This document shows positions 7,755 to 15,453 of a DNA stretch of 64,000 nt, piece after piece. Each line of letters starts with the position of its first letter. The stretch's first letter is position 1. The notes under the pieces are model-generated. The model was not told the origin of the DNA, did not search any database, and saw nothing but the letters and a program-made list of their open reading frames with translations. Position numbers and translations under genes: made by a program. The stretch is from Laceyella putida (GTDB lineage: Bacteria; Bacillota; Bacilli; Thermoactinomycetales; Thermoactinomycetaceae): the NCBI RefSeq assembly GCF_042665195.1, contig NZ_JBHTBW010000052.1, forward strand, positions 1-64,000. Direction: 5' to 3'.

Positions 7755-7973
7755 TTAGGCCGGGGTTCTTACTCTTGCTGAAGGCAATACGGCTAAAATA
7801 TTCTCTATCTTGAATACCCTAGTAGCATGTCGTGTGAAGCAGTAAGCCTTAACGCGTTCTCCGCTTATCTCTTTGAGCCTAACAGTCCTTTTTGTGAATT
7901 GCTCGTTTCGGTCCATATAAATGATGTCGACAAGAATGCCGGTATTCAGGTATCGTTTCAAGTCCTTCAACAT
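7755..7973 (-). CDS. Small WYL-like protein
   Basis: A 72-residue basic protein: YLNTGILVDIIYMDRNEQFT, then VRLKEISGERVKAYCFTRHA and a closing RVFKIENILAVLP. This strand order is that of a stand-alone WYL domain of the kind found in many Bacillales as small orphan proteins. WYL domains bind ligands or nucleic acids; no HTH is attached here, so the role is unknown. GGGGTGGT precedes the ATG. The flanking 7587-7754 holds only the terminator described. Confidence 0.6.
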   Translation of the reverse strand: MLKDLKRYLNTGILVDIIYMDRNEQFTKRTVRLKEISGERVKAYCFTRHATRVFKIENILAVLPSARVRTPA

Positions 7974-8208
7974 GATACCACCCCAAACGCGAATGTATGT
8001 TTGTGTTTATTATACACGTTCGTAACCGAGAAAAGAACCGGTTATGCTTGCCGGGTACGCTGATGGCATTCTTTCATCTCTTTCTCTTCAATTCTTGAAG
8101 CATTAAGCTAATGATTTTACCGAAGTTTTCCGAGACTTGTTCTGTAAATACTTCAAAGTTAGCCGGACCAGACAAATTGGTTTTTATTACAAACAAAATC
8201 TAAAACAA

Positions 8209-8493
8209 AAGCCATTAAAGTCATCCATGCAGAGGTTTTTATCTGGGATGACTTACACCGGATGTACTTTTAGATCATCAATGCCCGTTATGAAACGAGA
8301 TGGCCATTCTTATTCAGCACAAATGAGAATGCGTATACCTTGACTGGTAAATCTGCTGGTCGCCACCAGTATGGTTGTTAGGTGTTTGACAGATCTTCAA
8401 AGTTGTCCAATGACATTGGTGATATAGAAATGGCCCATAACATTTCATATTGGATCTTGGAAGAATTGTTCATAAGAAAGGACGAGACTAAAT
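8209..8493 (+). pseudogene. Decayed fragment, possibly DnaC/IstB-like ATPase
   Basis: One frame reads EVFIWDDLHRMYF, a stop, then IINARYETRWPFLFSTNEN, a further stop and more coding-like sequence. The DD followed by IINARYE...P.FSTN recalls the Walker B/sensor region of DnaC/IstB-type AAA+ loaders. There is no start, no Walker A and at least two stops. It is the only recognisable content of the 7974-8537 interval. Confidence 0.25.
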
Positions 8494-8539
8494 AACTCAA
8501 CTTTTCTTATAAATAAGGTTGTGTTACGTTGACAATATA

Positions 8540-8670
8540 GGGCGTGTCTGGCAAATCAAGTTGATCGATAGGAGGCGTCGGAAAAACCTTTTCCCGATGA
8601 GTGCCGAAGGACAAGTGAAGCGATTGGGAAAACGGTTTTGGATCCGCTGACATATTTATCAGACAATCCC
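8540..8670 (+). repeat. MITE family 1, copy A (131 bp)
   Basis: The element runs from GGGCGTGTCTGGCAAAT to ATTTATCAGACAATCCC, imperfect terminal inverted repeats, with TA on both sides (8538-8539 and 8671-8672). The interior holds the core shared with family 2 (CGGAAAAACC...CCCGATGAG...GGACAAGTGAAGCG...GGGAAAACGG). It lies 24 bases before the start of the PLP gene, in inverted orientation to copy B. It encodes nothing. Confidence 0.85.
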
Positions 8671-8694
8671 TAGTGGGTGAAAGGATGTGAAATC

Positions 8695-9951
8695 ATGTAT
8701 GAATTAAATCCGAATATTAATCACTTAGTGTGTCTCCGGTGTGAATCTATATTTAATTTATATGAACAAATAGATCACAATGGTTGTCCAAAATGCTTTC
8801 AAGATGGAACTCCATCCAACATTACCTTTAAATATAAAGAACAGAAACTTGAGTTGAATGAACATGAAAGAGGTCTCTTTCGATATCATACACTGCTACC
8901 ATATTTAAGTTTTCCAACACTTGGGGAAGCAGATACGCCTCTTATTTGCTTAGATAACTTAGCTAAGGAATTGGGTATTCAATCTCTATGGTTAAAAAAT
9001 GAAGGTCAAAATCCAACTGGATCTCATAAAGATCGAATGAGTCCACTTGTCGTTGCACATGCAATATCTACCAAGAAAATAGGTGTCATTGTATCATCAA
9101 CTGGTAATGCTGGAGCTTCGATTGCAACATATGCAGCAAGAGGAGGAGTTAAATGTGTCATCTTTACTTCTCCAAATATTAACCCGATTTGGAAACAGGC
9201 AATGGAAAAAACAGGATCTAAGTTGGTTTATGATAAAACATATATTGCCGAACTAATAAATAGTAAGGAATGGTTTCCAGCAACTGATTTTTTTCATGCT
9301 GTAGGAAGTAATCCTTTTGGCTTACAAGGATATAAAACGATCTCTTATGAAATTATCGAAAAGAAAAAAGATGATATGCCGTCGAAGATTCTTATCCCTA
9401 GTTCTTCACGTGGAGATCTGCTTTGGGGAATATGGCAAGGGTTTATGGAAGCTCAGGAGATGGGGTATATAGCAAAAATACCCAAACTCATCGCTGTAGA
9501 GCCATTTCCAAGATTAAAAAAAGTATTAGATGGAGCAAACTACTTGAACTTCTTTGAAGGGGAAACTGTACGTACTCCTTCTTTAAGTGGTACAAGAGTA
9601 ACCTATCAAGCTATAAAAGCGATTCAATATTTCGATAATGATGCCATATCACCTCCAAATGATGAAGTAGAGTTGGAACAAGAACATTTGGCTAAACACG
9701 GAATCTATGTGGAACGATCATCAGCTATAACCCTAGGGGCATTAAAACAACTCATCAAAGAAAAAAAGGTAACAGAAGAGGATAAAATACTTATTATTAA
9801 TACTTCAAATGGATATAGGGTGTGTCTGATAAATATGTCGGCGGCTCCAAAACCATTTTCCCATTCGCTTCACTTGTCCTTCGGCACTCATCGGGAAAAG
9901 GTTTTTCCGCCGCCTCCTATCAATCAACTTGATTTGCCAGACATGCCCTAG
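8695..9951 (+). CDS. Threonine-synthase-like PLP enzyme, C-terminus replaced by a MITE
   Basis: A 418-residue fold-type II PLP enzyme with an N-terminal zinc-ribbon-like pair (CLRC near residues 14-17, CPKC near 33-36), as in threonine synthase-like proteins. The PLP-lysine lies in NPTGSHKDRM and the phosphate loop in SSTGNAGAS. It may be a beta-eliminating or beta-replacing lyase on a phosphorylated or activated amino acid; substrate unknown. AAAGGATG precedes the ATG at 8695; a GTG at 8677 is less likely. The last about 44 residues, after TSNGY, come from MITE copy B. Removing that element plus one TA restores an in-frame tail ending at a TAA at 10016-10018. The gene is far more AT-rich than its neighbours, a sign of transfer. 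Confidence 0.8.
   Translation: MYELNPNINHLVCLRCESIFNLYEQIDHNGCPKCFQDGTPSNITFKYKEQKLELNEHERGLFRYHTLLPYLSFPTLGEADTPLICLDNLAKELGIQSLWLKNEGQNPTGSHKDRMSPLVVAHAISTKKIGVIVSSTGNAGASIATYAARGGVKCVIFTSPNINPIWKQAMEKTGSKLVYDKTYIAELINSKEWFPATDFFHAVGSNPFGLQGYKTISYEIIEKKKDDMPSKILIPSSSRGDLLWGIWQGFMEAQEMGYIAKIPKLIAVEPFPRLKKVLDGANYLNFFEGETVRTPSLSGTRVTYQAIKAIQYFDNDAISPPNDEVELEQEHLAKHGIYVERSSAITLGALKQLIKEKKVTEEDKILIINTSNGYRVCLINMSAAPKPFSHSLHLSFGTHREKVFPPPPINQLDLPDMP
9818..9948 (-). repeat. MITE family 1, copy B (131 bp), inside the PLP gene
   Basis: Reverse complement of copy A with about ten differences and exactly the same length. TA flanks it at 9816-9817 and 9949-9950. It interrupts the PLP gene at codon 373. 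Splicing it out with one TA gives AAT GGA TAT AGT CCA, which continues in frame for 22 codons. Confidence 0.9.
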
Positions 9952-10185
9952 TCCAATCATTCCGGTTATTCTTGCAGCATTAACTGGTGAATTTGCTCTA
10001 AATGGTTTCATGTTCTAATACAACATAAGTCGTTCAACGGAAGATATCAAAAGTTTTTCCTTTGTTTCCTATGTTTCACAAATGCCTCTTTTCTCGACCG
10101 TTTAAATGGTCTATCATTAGAATGTATTAATTTGATTAATAACACTCTTACAAATCATCTGAATTTGGTTTGAGTCCCGTTAGGA

Positions 10186-10536
10186 AGTGGGCGTGCAGAA
10201 AAGACGAAGAAACCTGAAGCATTGGCGGTTGATGTGATGGGGGCGTTTGTCGCCAAAGCGGTTGAACGCTCCGTGCAACAAAGCTTGGGATTAATGAAGG
10301 AGGGGGAACGATTCGCCTGTCTCGGCCAAGCTTTGCAAGAAGAGCATAGAGCGCTGTTGGAAAACTATACTGGAATTGTGGCGCAAAAAACGATGCACTG
10401 GTTATTGTTTTTGTTATCTGAATCAGAGGACATTCATATGATGATTGATACAAGACTGGGGGAGGTTAATCTCGGCAAGGTCAAGTCGTATCGTCAGTTA
10501 CATGAGTGGCTCCATTCCGACAGCAAAACAAATTAG
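10186..10536 (+). CDS. Hypothetical helical protein, possibly 5'-truncated
   Basis: An open frame of 116 codons, rich in Ala, Glu and Leu (AFVAKAVERSVQQSLGLMKEG, LGQALQEEHRALLENY), predicted all-helical and soluble. I cannot name a family. GTG at 10186 and TTG at 10222 are possible starts, but neither has a convincing ribosome site, so the true N-terminus may have been lost. It lies 110 bases ahead of the acyltransferase operon on the same strand. Confidence 0.4.
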   Translation, partial: SGRAEKTKKPEALAVDVMGAFVAKAVERSVQQSLGLMKEGERFACLGQALQEEHRALLENYTGIVAQKTMHWLLFLLSESEDIHMMIDTRLGEVNLGKVKSYRQLHEWLHSDSKTN

Positions 10537-10646
10537 CGGCTCTCTTTACAAACCATTAATGATCCATTCACTTATCCCTCTAAATTTACAAAAGATATTT
10601 ACAATTATCCAACATTGGTTTGGTACAAAAGAGGAGAGCTGTGTTT

Positions 10647-11420
10647 ATGAAAAGAGGGGAAACCATGGACATGAAAACGAGTGCATTGATAGTCAAATTA
10701 GCAGAAACCGCCGAAGAACTCGAACAAGCTTTTCGTTTACGCTACCGAGTGTTTGTCGAAGAAGGACAACTCACTTCCCTTGTGAATGAGACGGGAATGG
10801 AAATGGATGAATACGATCAATTCTGTGACCACTTGATTGTGGTGGATACAGATCATGATAAAGTTGTCGGCACCTATCGCATGCTAGCAGGGGAGAAGGC
10901 AGTGGAAAACAATGGATTTTACTCCGAAACGGAATTCGATTTGACCGCCTTCGCTGATTTTAAAGCGGATTCGCTGGAAGTGGGGCGGAGCTGCATCGAT
11001 CAGGCGTATCGCAACGGGCGCGCCATCCAATTGTTATGGGCGGGAATTGCCGATTATATCAAAGGGAGCGGGCATAAATATCTCGTCGGCTGTGTTAGTG
11101 TACCCATTCACGAAACACGAGAGATCAACGAGTTATACAGCATGTTGTGCATTGAAGGAATCATTACGGATCGATACAACATCAAACCCCTTCCCAGTCA
11201 TGTGATTCCTGGTCTGAAACGGTTAGGTGAAACCGAATTTAATATGCGTGAAGTCTACCGCAAGCTTCCGCCTCTATTAAAGGGATATAAGTGGTTGGGC
11301 GCTCAGATTGCCGGTGAGCCCATTTACGATCCCGCCTTTCGTTCGACTGATTTTTTCGTCGTATTGGAAACGGCCAAAATGACAAAGAAATATCAACGCC
11401 GGTTTATGGGAGGCATGTAA
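10647..11420 (+). CDS. OlsB-like GNAT N-acyltransferase
   Basis: A 257-residue protein of the acyl-ACP/acyl-CoA N-acyltransferase family that includes OlsB and the autoinducer-synthase-like GNATs. Signatures are AFRLRYRVFVEEGQL near the N-terminus, VVGTYRMLAGE, and LEVGRSCIDQAYRNGRAIQLLW, the OlsB-type LGRSCV..YR...I..LW block. In the family it acylates the alpha-amine of ornithine or another amino acid with a 3-hydroxyacyl chain. Two starts are possible: ATG 10647 behind GAGGAGAG, or ATG 10665 behind AGAGGGG. The next gene starts 4 bases after its stop and encodes a second acyltransferase, so the pair could make a two-chain acyl-amino-acid lipid. Confidence 0.75.
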   Translation: MKRGETMDMKTSALIVKLAETAEELEQAFRLRYRVFVEEGQLTSLVNETGMEMDEYDQFCDHLIVVDTDHDKVVGTYRMLAGEKAVENNGFYSETEFDLTAFADFKADSLEVGRSCIDQAYRNGRAIQLLWAGIADYIKGSGHKYLVGCVSVPIHETREINELYSMLCIEGIITDRYNIKPLPSHVIPGLKRLGETEFNMREVYRKLPPLLKGYKWLGAQIAGEPIYDPAFRSTDFFVVLETAKMTKKYQRRFMGGM

Positions 11421-11424
11421 GGCC

Positions 11425-12339
11425 ATGTACGAGTGGATTGCTAAAATCACCACGGACGAGAAAAGATTGAGTCAGTTGCAACGGTGGGTTAGTGTGATTC
11501 CCAGAACTGTATGCTATCCGTTTTTTTGCTTATTGGGCGATACGGTATACGCTTTGGCCAAAAAAGAACGGACCCGGGTGTTGCGAAATATGCGCCAGCT
11601 TTTGCCTGATCAATCTGATCAAATGTTATCCCGCTATGGTAGGGAATATTTTCGTTCCGTCATTATTGCGCTCTATGAGATTCTGATCGATTCATCCAAT
11701 CTACACAAATCCCTTGATTGGCGTTTTAAGGTAGAGGGAGAGGAAGTCCTGCAACAGGTATTGGAACAAGGGAGAGGGGCTATTTTGTTTACACCGCACT
11801 TAGGAAATTTTTTCTATTATTATTGGTATTTATCGATGAAATACCCTTGCTTAACCGTGGTAACGGCTCAAAGTGAAGAGATTCGGCCTTTCTACTTATT
11901 ATTTCAACGATTGGGATGCGATGGGCTCGATTATGATGAAACGCCCCCTCTGTTAATGATGAAAAAGTTAACCTCCCATCTCAAGGACAATGGCGTTGTT
12001 TTCTTGTTGGGAGACTTTTACCGCCCGCAATTTCCGGAATCCGTTTTCTTCGGCAAGAAAACGCGAACACCCGGCGGAGCGGCGGTCTTATCTTTGGAGC
12101 AACAGATTCCGGTTGTCCCGTTTATGGGCTACCGCGATCGGCAGTTCCGACACCGTCTCATCTTTGGGGAACCGATCCACCTTTATGAGAAATTTGATCG
12201 CAAGCAACGGATGGAAGCGATCAATTCGCTGAATGTAGAAATGGAAAAAATGGTGAAAGATGCTCCTGGTCAATGGTTTTATTGGTTTAATGCGGATGAG
12301 CGATGGGAAAAAGAGGAGACATCATCAGAAGCATGTTAA
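11425..12339 (+). CDS. LpxL/HtrB-like lysophospholipid acyltransferase family protein
   Basis: A 304-residue membrane-associated acyltransferase of the bacterial lipid A acyltransferase superfamily. The active-site region is ILFTPHLGNFFYYYWY (His125), the substrate loop is LGDFYRPQFPESVFFGKK with RTPGGAAVLSL, and PGQWFYWFN near the end corresponds to the PEQW motif. The acidic residue that normally follows His in HLGNWE is a Phe here, so catalysis may differ. Gram-positive cells have no lipid A, so the substrate must be another acyl acceptor; the adjoining OlsB-like gene makes an acyl-amino acid likely. It lies between that gene and a DedA gene in one operon. Confidence 0.75.
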   Translation: MYEWIAKITTDEKRLSQLQRWVSVIPRTVCYPFFCLLGDTVYALAKKERTRVLRNMRQLLPDQSDQMLSRYGREYFRSVIIALYEILIDSSNLHKSLDWRFKVEGEEVLQQVLEQGRGAILFTPHLGNFFYYYWYLSMKYPCLTVVTAQSEEIRPFYLLFQRLGCDGLDYDETPPLLMMKKLTSHLKDNGVVFLLGDFYRPQFPESVFFGKKTRTPGGAAVLSLEQQIPVVPFMGYRDRQFRHRLIFGEPIHLYEKFDRKQRMEAINSLNVEMEKMVKDAPGQWFYWFNADERWEKEETSSEAC

Positions 12340-12357
12340 CACAAAGGGGCGATACGG

Positions 12358-12840
12358 TTGACAGAAGCGATTTTATTTAGTTGGGTGGCACTCTATGGTT
12401 ATCCCTTACTGTTCTTTATCTTGTTGCTTGGGATTATCGGGTTTCCGATACCAGATGAAGCGGTGTTACTCTATGTTGGCACACTCATCGCAAAAGGGGC
12501 GCTCGCTCTGTTGCCCACTTTCCTTTTGTCTGTTGTCGCCGTATTGTCCGGTTCGTTAATCAACTATTATCTTGCTTCACTCGGCAAGCAAAAACTGTTT
12601 CCCGCTCGGCGCAAATGTCGTTACATGAACAAAAGGCGGGAACGCTCGATTGATTTTGTGCGCAAGTATGGAGCTTGGGGGATCCCAGTTTCCTACTTTA
12701 TCCCGGGTGTCCGGATGGGCGTCTCCTACAGCGCCGGAGCATTGAAAGTAAATGGTTACCAGTATCTCATCAGTTCCTTATGCGGGACGATCATTTGGGT
12801 TAGTGTTTATTTGTTTGTCGGATATGGGATTGGCAAGTAG
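12358..12840 (+). CDS. DedA-family membrane protein (short)
   Basis: A 160-residue DedA/SNARE-associated protein with about four hydrophobic segments. The family landmarks are GFPIPDEAVLL near residue 27 and the FIPGVRMGVSYSAGAL block near residue 116, matching FxRfxPgxR..... DedA proteins act as lipid flippases or scramblases. It is shorter than the usual 190-220 residues. The start is TTG behind AAAGGGGCG. Third gene of the acyltransferase operon; a lipid-translocating role for its product is inferred. Confidence 0.8.
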   Translation: MTEAILFSWVALYGYPLLFFILLLGIIGFPIPDEAVLLYVGTLIAKGALALLPTFLLSVVAVLSGSLINYYLASLGKQKLFPARRKCRYMNKRRERSIDFVRKYGAWGIPVSYFIPGVRMGVSYSAGALKVNGYQYLISSLCGTIIWVSVYLFVGYGIGK

Positions 12841-12937
12841 CTAGGAAGCTTCGTGTTGGAGCATTATTGAAAGTGAGCGAGAAGCTCGCCAATTCATTGG
12901 GCAATGATGACTTGAGACCCAGCGATCAGCCAAATAT

Positions 12938-12975
12938 AGAGGTTGTTAACCTTCTTTGTCAACAACCTCTTTTTT
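12938..12975 (+). terminator. Terminator of the acyltransferase-DedA operon
   Basis: Perfect 10-bp arms AGAGGTTGTT and AACAACCTCT, 13-base loop, then TTTTTG. It may also serve the convergent gerC-type gene. Confidence 0.8.
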
Positions 12976-13007
12976 GCTGTTGCATGTAAAATGGAGATTC
13001 TCTCCAA

Positions 13008-14204
13008 CTATTTTCCGCCCTTGGCTTGATAATCGCGCACCGTAATTTTCACATCCACGTTCACTGTCGCGCGGCTAAACTCTTTGTCCCAATCTTTTTT
13101 TACTTTTTGCCATACTCGCGGATATTGGATTCTGAGCTGGTCCCCAAAACCGGCAACATCAACTTTGTACTGCTTTTGGATTTTTTTCAGCGTTTGGCCT
13201 GTGAGTCGCTTTACTTCTTGTTGTGTGGCTTTTTCCACTCTTTTTAAGAACTGGTTGTCAAAAGCGTTACCGGCAGGGATCCAGTCTTCGTACAAACTCC
13301 CTTCTGATTCAATGTCCACGTCAAAGGAGATTTTTTCTCCTTGCACATGCGGTTGGATTTTGCTTGAGATGAACTGGGCCTCATAAACCATGAGACGATG
13401 GGTTTGTTCGTCGAACCCTTTCACTAAGTCTCCCTTTCCCCGTCCGGTCAGCCAGTTGAGGCCTTTCAATTCCTGCTCGTTCAGGAACCCGATCAACCTT
13501 TTGGTACTGCCCTTGATGACGGCACCTCCTTCAAATTTTACCTTTTTATCTTTGACAATGGCTGTTTGCAGAAGAAAACTGGAGTTTGCCGACAGCTTGC
13601 TCGATACTTTTGCTAAAGTCACGGCGGGTAACAGTCTAGCTGTTTTCTTTTCATGATCTACGATTCCGATCAGGTGAAATGCCGGTATTTCTCCTGGATC
13701 CGCAACTTCTAACGTCTCGCTGGCACGCCCCTTGGCGATGAGCACGATCGGGCTTAATCTGACTTCATAGCCGCGGAGAAAACGATTGGTCAAGTGCTGC
13801 ATATTCATATTTCGTGCAAGTTCCTCGCCGATCACAAGCACTTTCGCGTGCTCCCCAAAAGCGAGACGGTCATCTGTAAGCATCAATTCCCGGATGCTTT
13901 CAGGTATGGAGTCTCCGGTGGCAGAGCTGTTTATATAAGGTTTCGCTTGGCCTCCTCCGCCTTTCTCTGCTCCTCCCGCAAATGGTTTGGCAACAACCCT
14001 TTGCATTGTCGTGGTGATGACATGCTTCGTGCGCTCCCCGGGGACGACTTCCTCCGTTTCATCTTCAGGCCCCTCTTCACTTGCTTTATCCAAAGCGATG
14101 CCTACGATAAACCCTAAATCCTCGATTTCTCTTTTGTCCCAGCATCCCCCCGTAAAGAGGAGGAATGCCAGAAACAAAAATAGCATCTTAGGATACCGGA
14201 TCAT
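13008..14204 (-). CDS. Ger(x)C-family germinant receptor lipoprotein (C subunit)
   Basis: A 398-residue GerAC-type protein: signal peptide MIRYPKMLFLFLAFLLF followed by lipobox TGGC, then WDKREIEDLGFIVGIALDK, which is the family signature. The C-terminal domain ends with a conserved amphipathic region rich in DFG-like repeats (KKIQKQYKVDVAGFGDQLR). The protein would be attached to the outer face of the spore inner membrane as part of a germinant receptor. A Gly-rich insert (GGAEKGGGGQ) near residue 78 is variable. It overlaps the B-subunit gene by 17 bases. Confidence 0.9.
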   Translation of the reverse strand: MIRYPKMLFLFLAFLLFTGGCWDKREIEDLGFIVGIALDKASEEGPEDETEEVVPGERTKHVITTTMQRVVAKPFAGGAEKGGGGQAKPYINSSATGDSIPESIRELMLTDDRLAFGEHAKVLVIGEELARNMNMQHLTNRFLRGYEVRLSPIVLIAKGRASETLEVADPGEIPAFHLIGIVDHEKKTARLLPAVTLAKVSSKLSANSSFLLQTAIVKDKKVKFEGGAVIKGSTKRLIGFLNEQELKGLNWLTGRGKGDLVKGFDEQTHRLMVYEAQFISSKIQPHVQGEKISFDVDIESEGSLYEDWIPAGNAFDNQFLKRVEKATQQEVKRLTGQTLKKIQKQYKVDVAGFGDQLRIQYPRVWQKVKKDWDKEFSRATVNVDVKITVRDYQAKGGK

Positions 14205-15453
14205 GCTTTTTCCCCCTTAGTATGGCGACGAACATCAGGACTGGCACGATCACAATGACCAGAAACAATTGAAGGTAACCGATCCAGTCCCCCAACTTAA
14301 ATAAGTCATTGAGATTTTTCGGGGTCATGGCGATGATGTAGATCACCGGCAGCAAGGCATATTTAAATAACTGGTCCTGTTTTTTAAACAGTTGGGCCAA
14401 CCCGAGGGCGGCAAAATAGTGAGCCCCGACAAAGGTTGTAAAAAGCTCCATGATCCAGATGGCCAGGAGAAACGTTTCATAACGTTCAAAAACGATGCCA
14501 GTCACTTCAAACGACCTGAACAGAGTGACGGTTGGCCATGAGTATGTCGTTACATCATCCACACCAAATGATCCCACCACGATCGCCACGATGAAGGTAT
14601 AAATTAAAGTTGGAGTCAGCGTGCCTACCAGAATGGCTTGAACGGCTTTGTTCGGTTCTTTCATATATGCGGCCAACAGCAGCATGATTTCAAAGCCTAT
14701 ATACGACAATGAAGTTACACTCAGCCCTTTGAGCACTGGTGAAATACCCAAGCCCATCACCGGGCGCAAGTTATTGAATTCGAAAACGTCAAAGCTTAAA
14801 GCGAGAAGGACGAAAAAAATGATGACAGTAATCGGCAACAAAAGTGCAAAGAGGCGGACAATCGAGTTGATTCCGGCGGTAATCAGATATATGCCAACAA
14901 ACATGAATGTGAGAATGGTCACTTCCCTTGGCGTTCGCGGGAGCAAAAACAGTTTGGTTACTTCAGACATGCCGCGGGCTTCAAGCCCGGCAATCAATGT
15001 AAAGTAAATCACCATGATGAGATTAAACAGCCCGCCTAACCACTTTCCCGTGATCTCCTGGCTGAATTGATAGAATGTTTTTCCCGGAAAGCGCTGGCAC
15101 AATTTAGCGATCATGATCCCAATAATCATCGCAATGCCCCCACCAAGCAGGGTAGAAATCCATCCGTCCGCTGTTCCTGCTTTCTCGGTAACCCCTCTTG
15201 GCAAACTCAGAATGCCTAACCCAAGAATAAAGGAGGTTATGGCTACAGCAGCTTGTATCGTGTTTATGCGGTCTTGCGGGCGGGTAATCAACGGATGTAC
15301 ACTTCCTTTAACATGAATTATGGCTACGGCTCTTGGCAGTGACAGAATCCCCATTCCGATCGGGAATGAGGAGACGGCAACAGCCGCTTGCGAAGTCGTC
15401 ATACGGTTTTCCGACGGGTAATCAACCTGGAGAAACCTTTTTTTGAGAGTCAT
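14188..15453 (-). CDS. GerAB-type permease (B subunit) with duplicated first helix
   Basis: A 421-residue APC-superfamily spore permease, the germinant-binding B subunit. The normal family start is seen at about residue 63 (DRINTIQAAVAITSFILGL...SLPRGV). The same segment occurs once more ahead of it (NRMTTSQAAVAVSSFPIGM...SLPRAV), so the protein has an extra TM1-like helix and is about 60 residues longer than usual. The two copies differ at the DNA level, so this is an old duplication or recombination with a paralogue. It overlaps the A gene by ATGA. The extra helix could disturb topology. Confidence 0.85.
   Translation of the reverse strand: MTLKKRFLQVDYPSENRMTTSQAAVAVSSFPIGMGILSLPRAVAIIHVKGSVHPLITRPQDRINTIQAAVAITSFILGLGILSLPRGVTEKAGTADGWISTLLGGGIAMIIGIMIAKLCQRFPGKTFYQFSQEITGKWLGGLFNLIMVIYFTLIAGLEARGMSEVTKLFLLPRTPREVTILTFMFVGIYLITAGINSIVRLFALLLPITVIIFFVLLALSFDVFEFNNLRPVMGLGISPVLKGLSVTSLSYIGFEIMLLLAAYMKEPNKAVQAILVGTLTPTLIYTFIVAIVVGSFGVDDVTTYSWPTVTLFRSFEVTGIVFERYETFLLAIWIMELFTTFVGAHYFAALGLAQLFKKQDQLFKYALLPVIYIIAMTPKNLNDLFKLGDWIGYLQLFLVIVIVPVLMFVAILRGKKHDPVS

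Noticed and set aside
8538..9950. The PLP gene and its two flanking repeats as a composite transposon
   Set aside because: Copy B interrupts the gene itself, and each copy has its own TA pair. Two independent insertions explain it better than movement as a unit.
11425..12339. Lipid A biosynthesis
   Set aside because: The enzyme fold matches, but the organism shows Gram-positive spore-former genes only, so a lipid A substrate is not supported.
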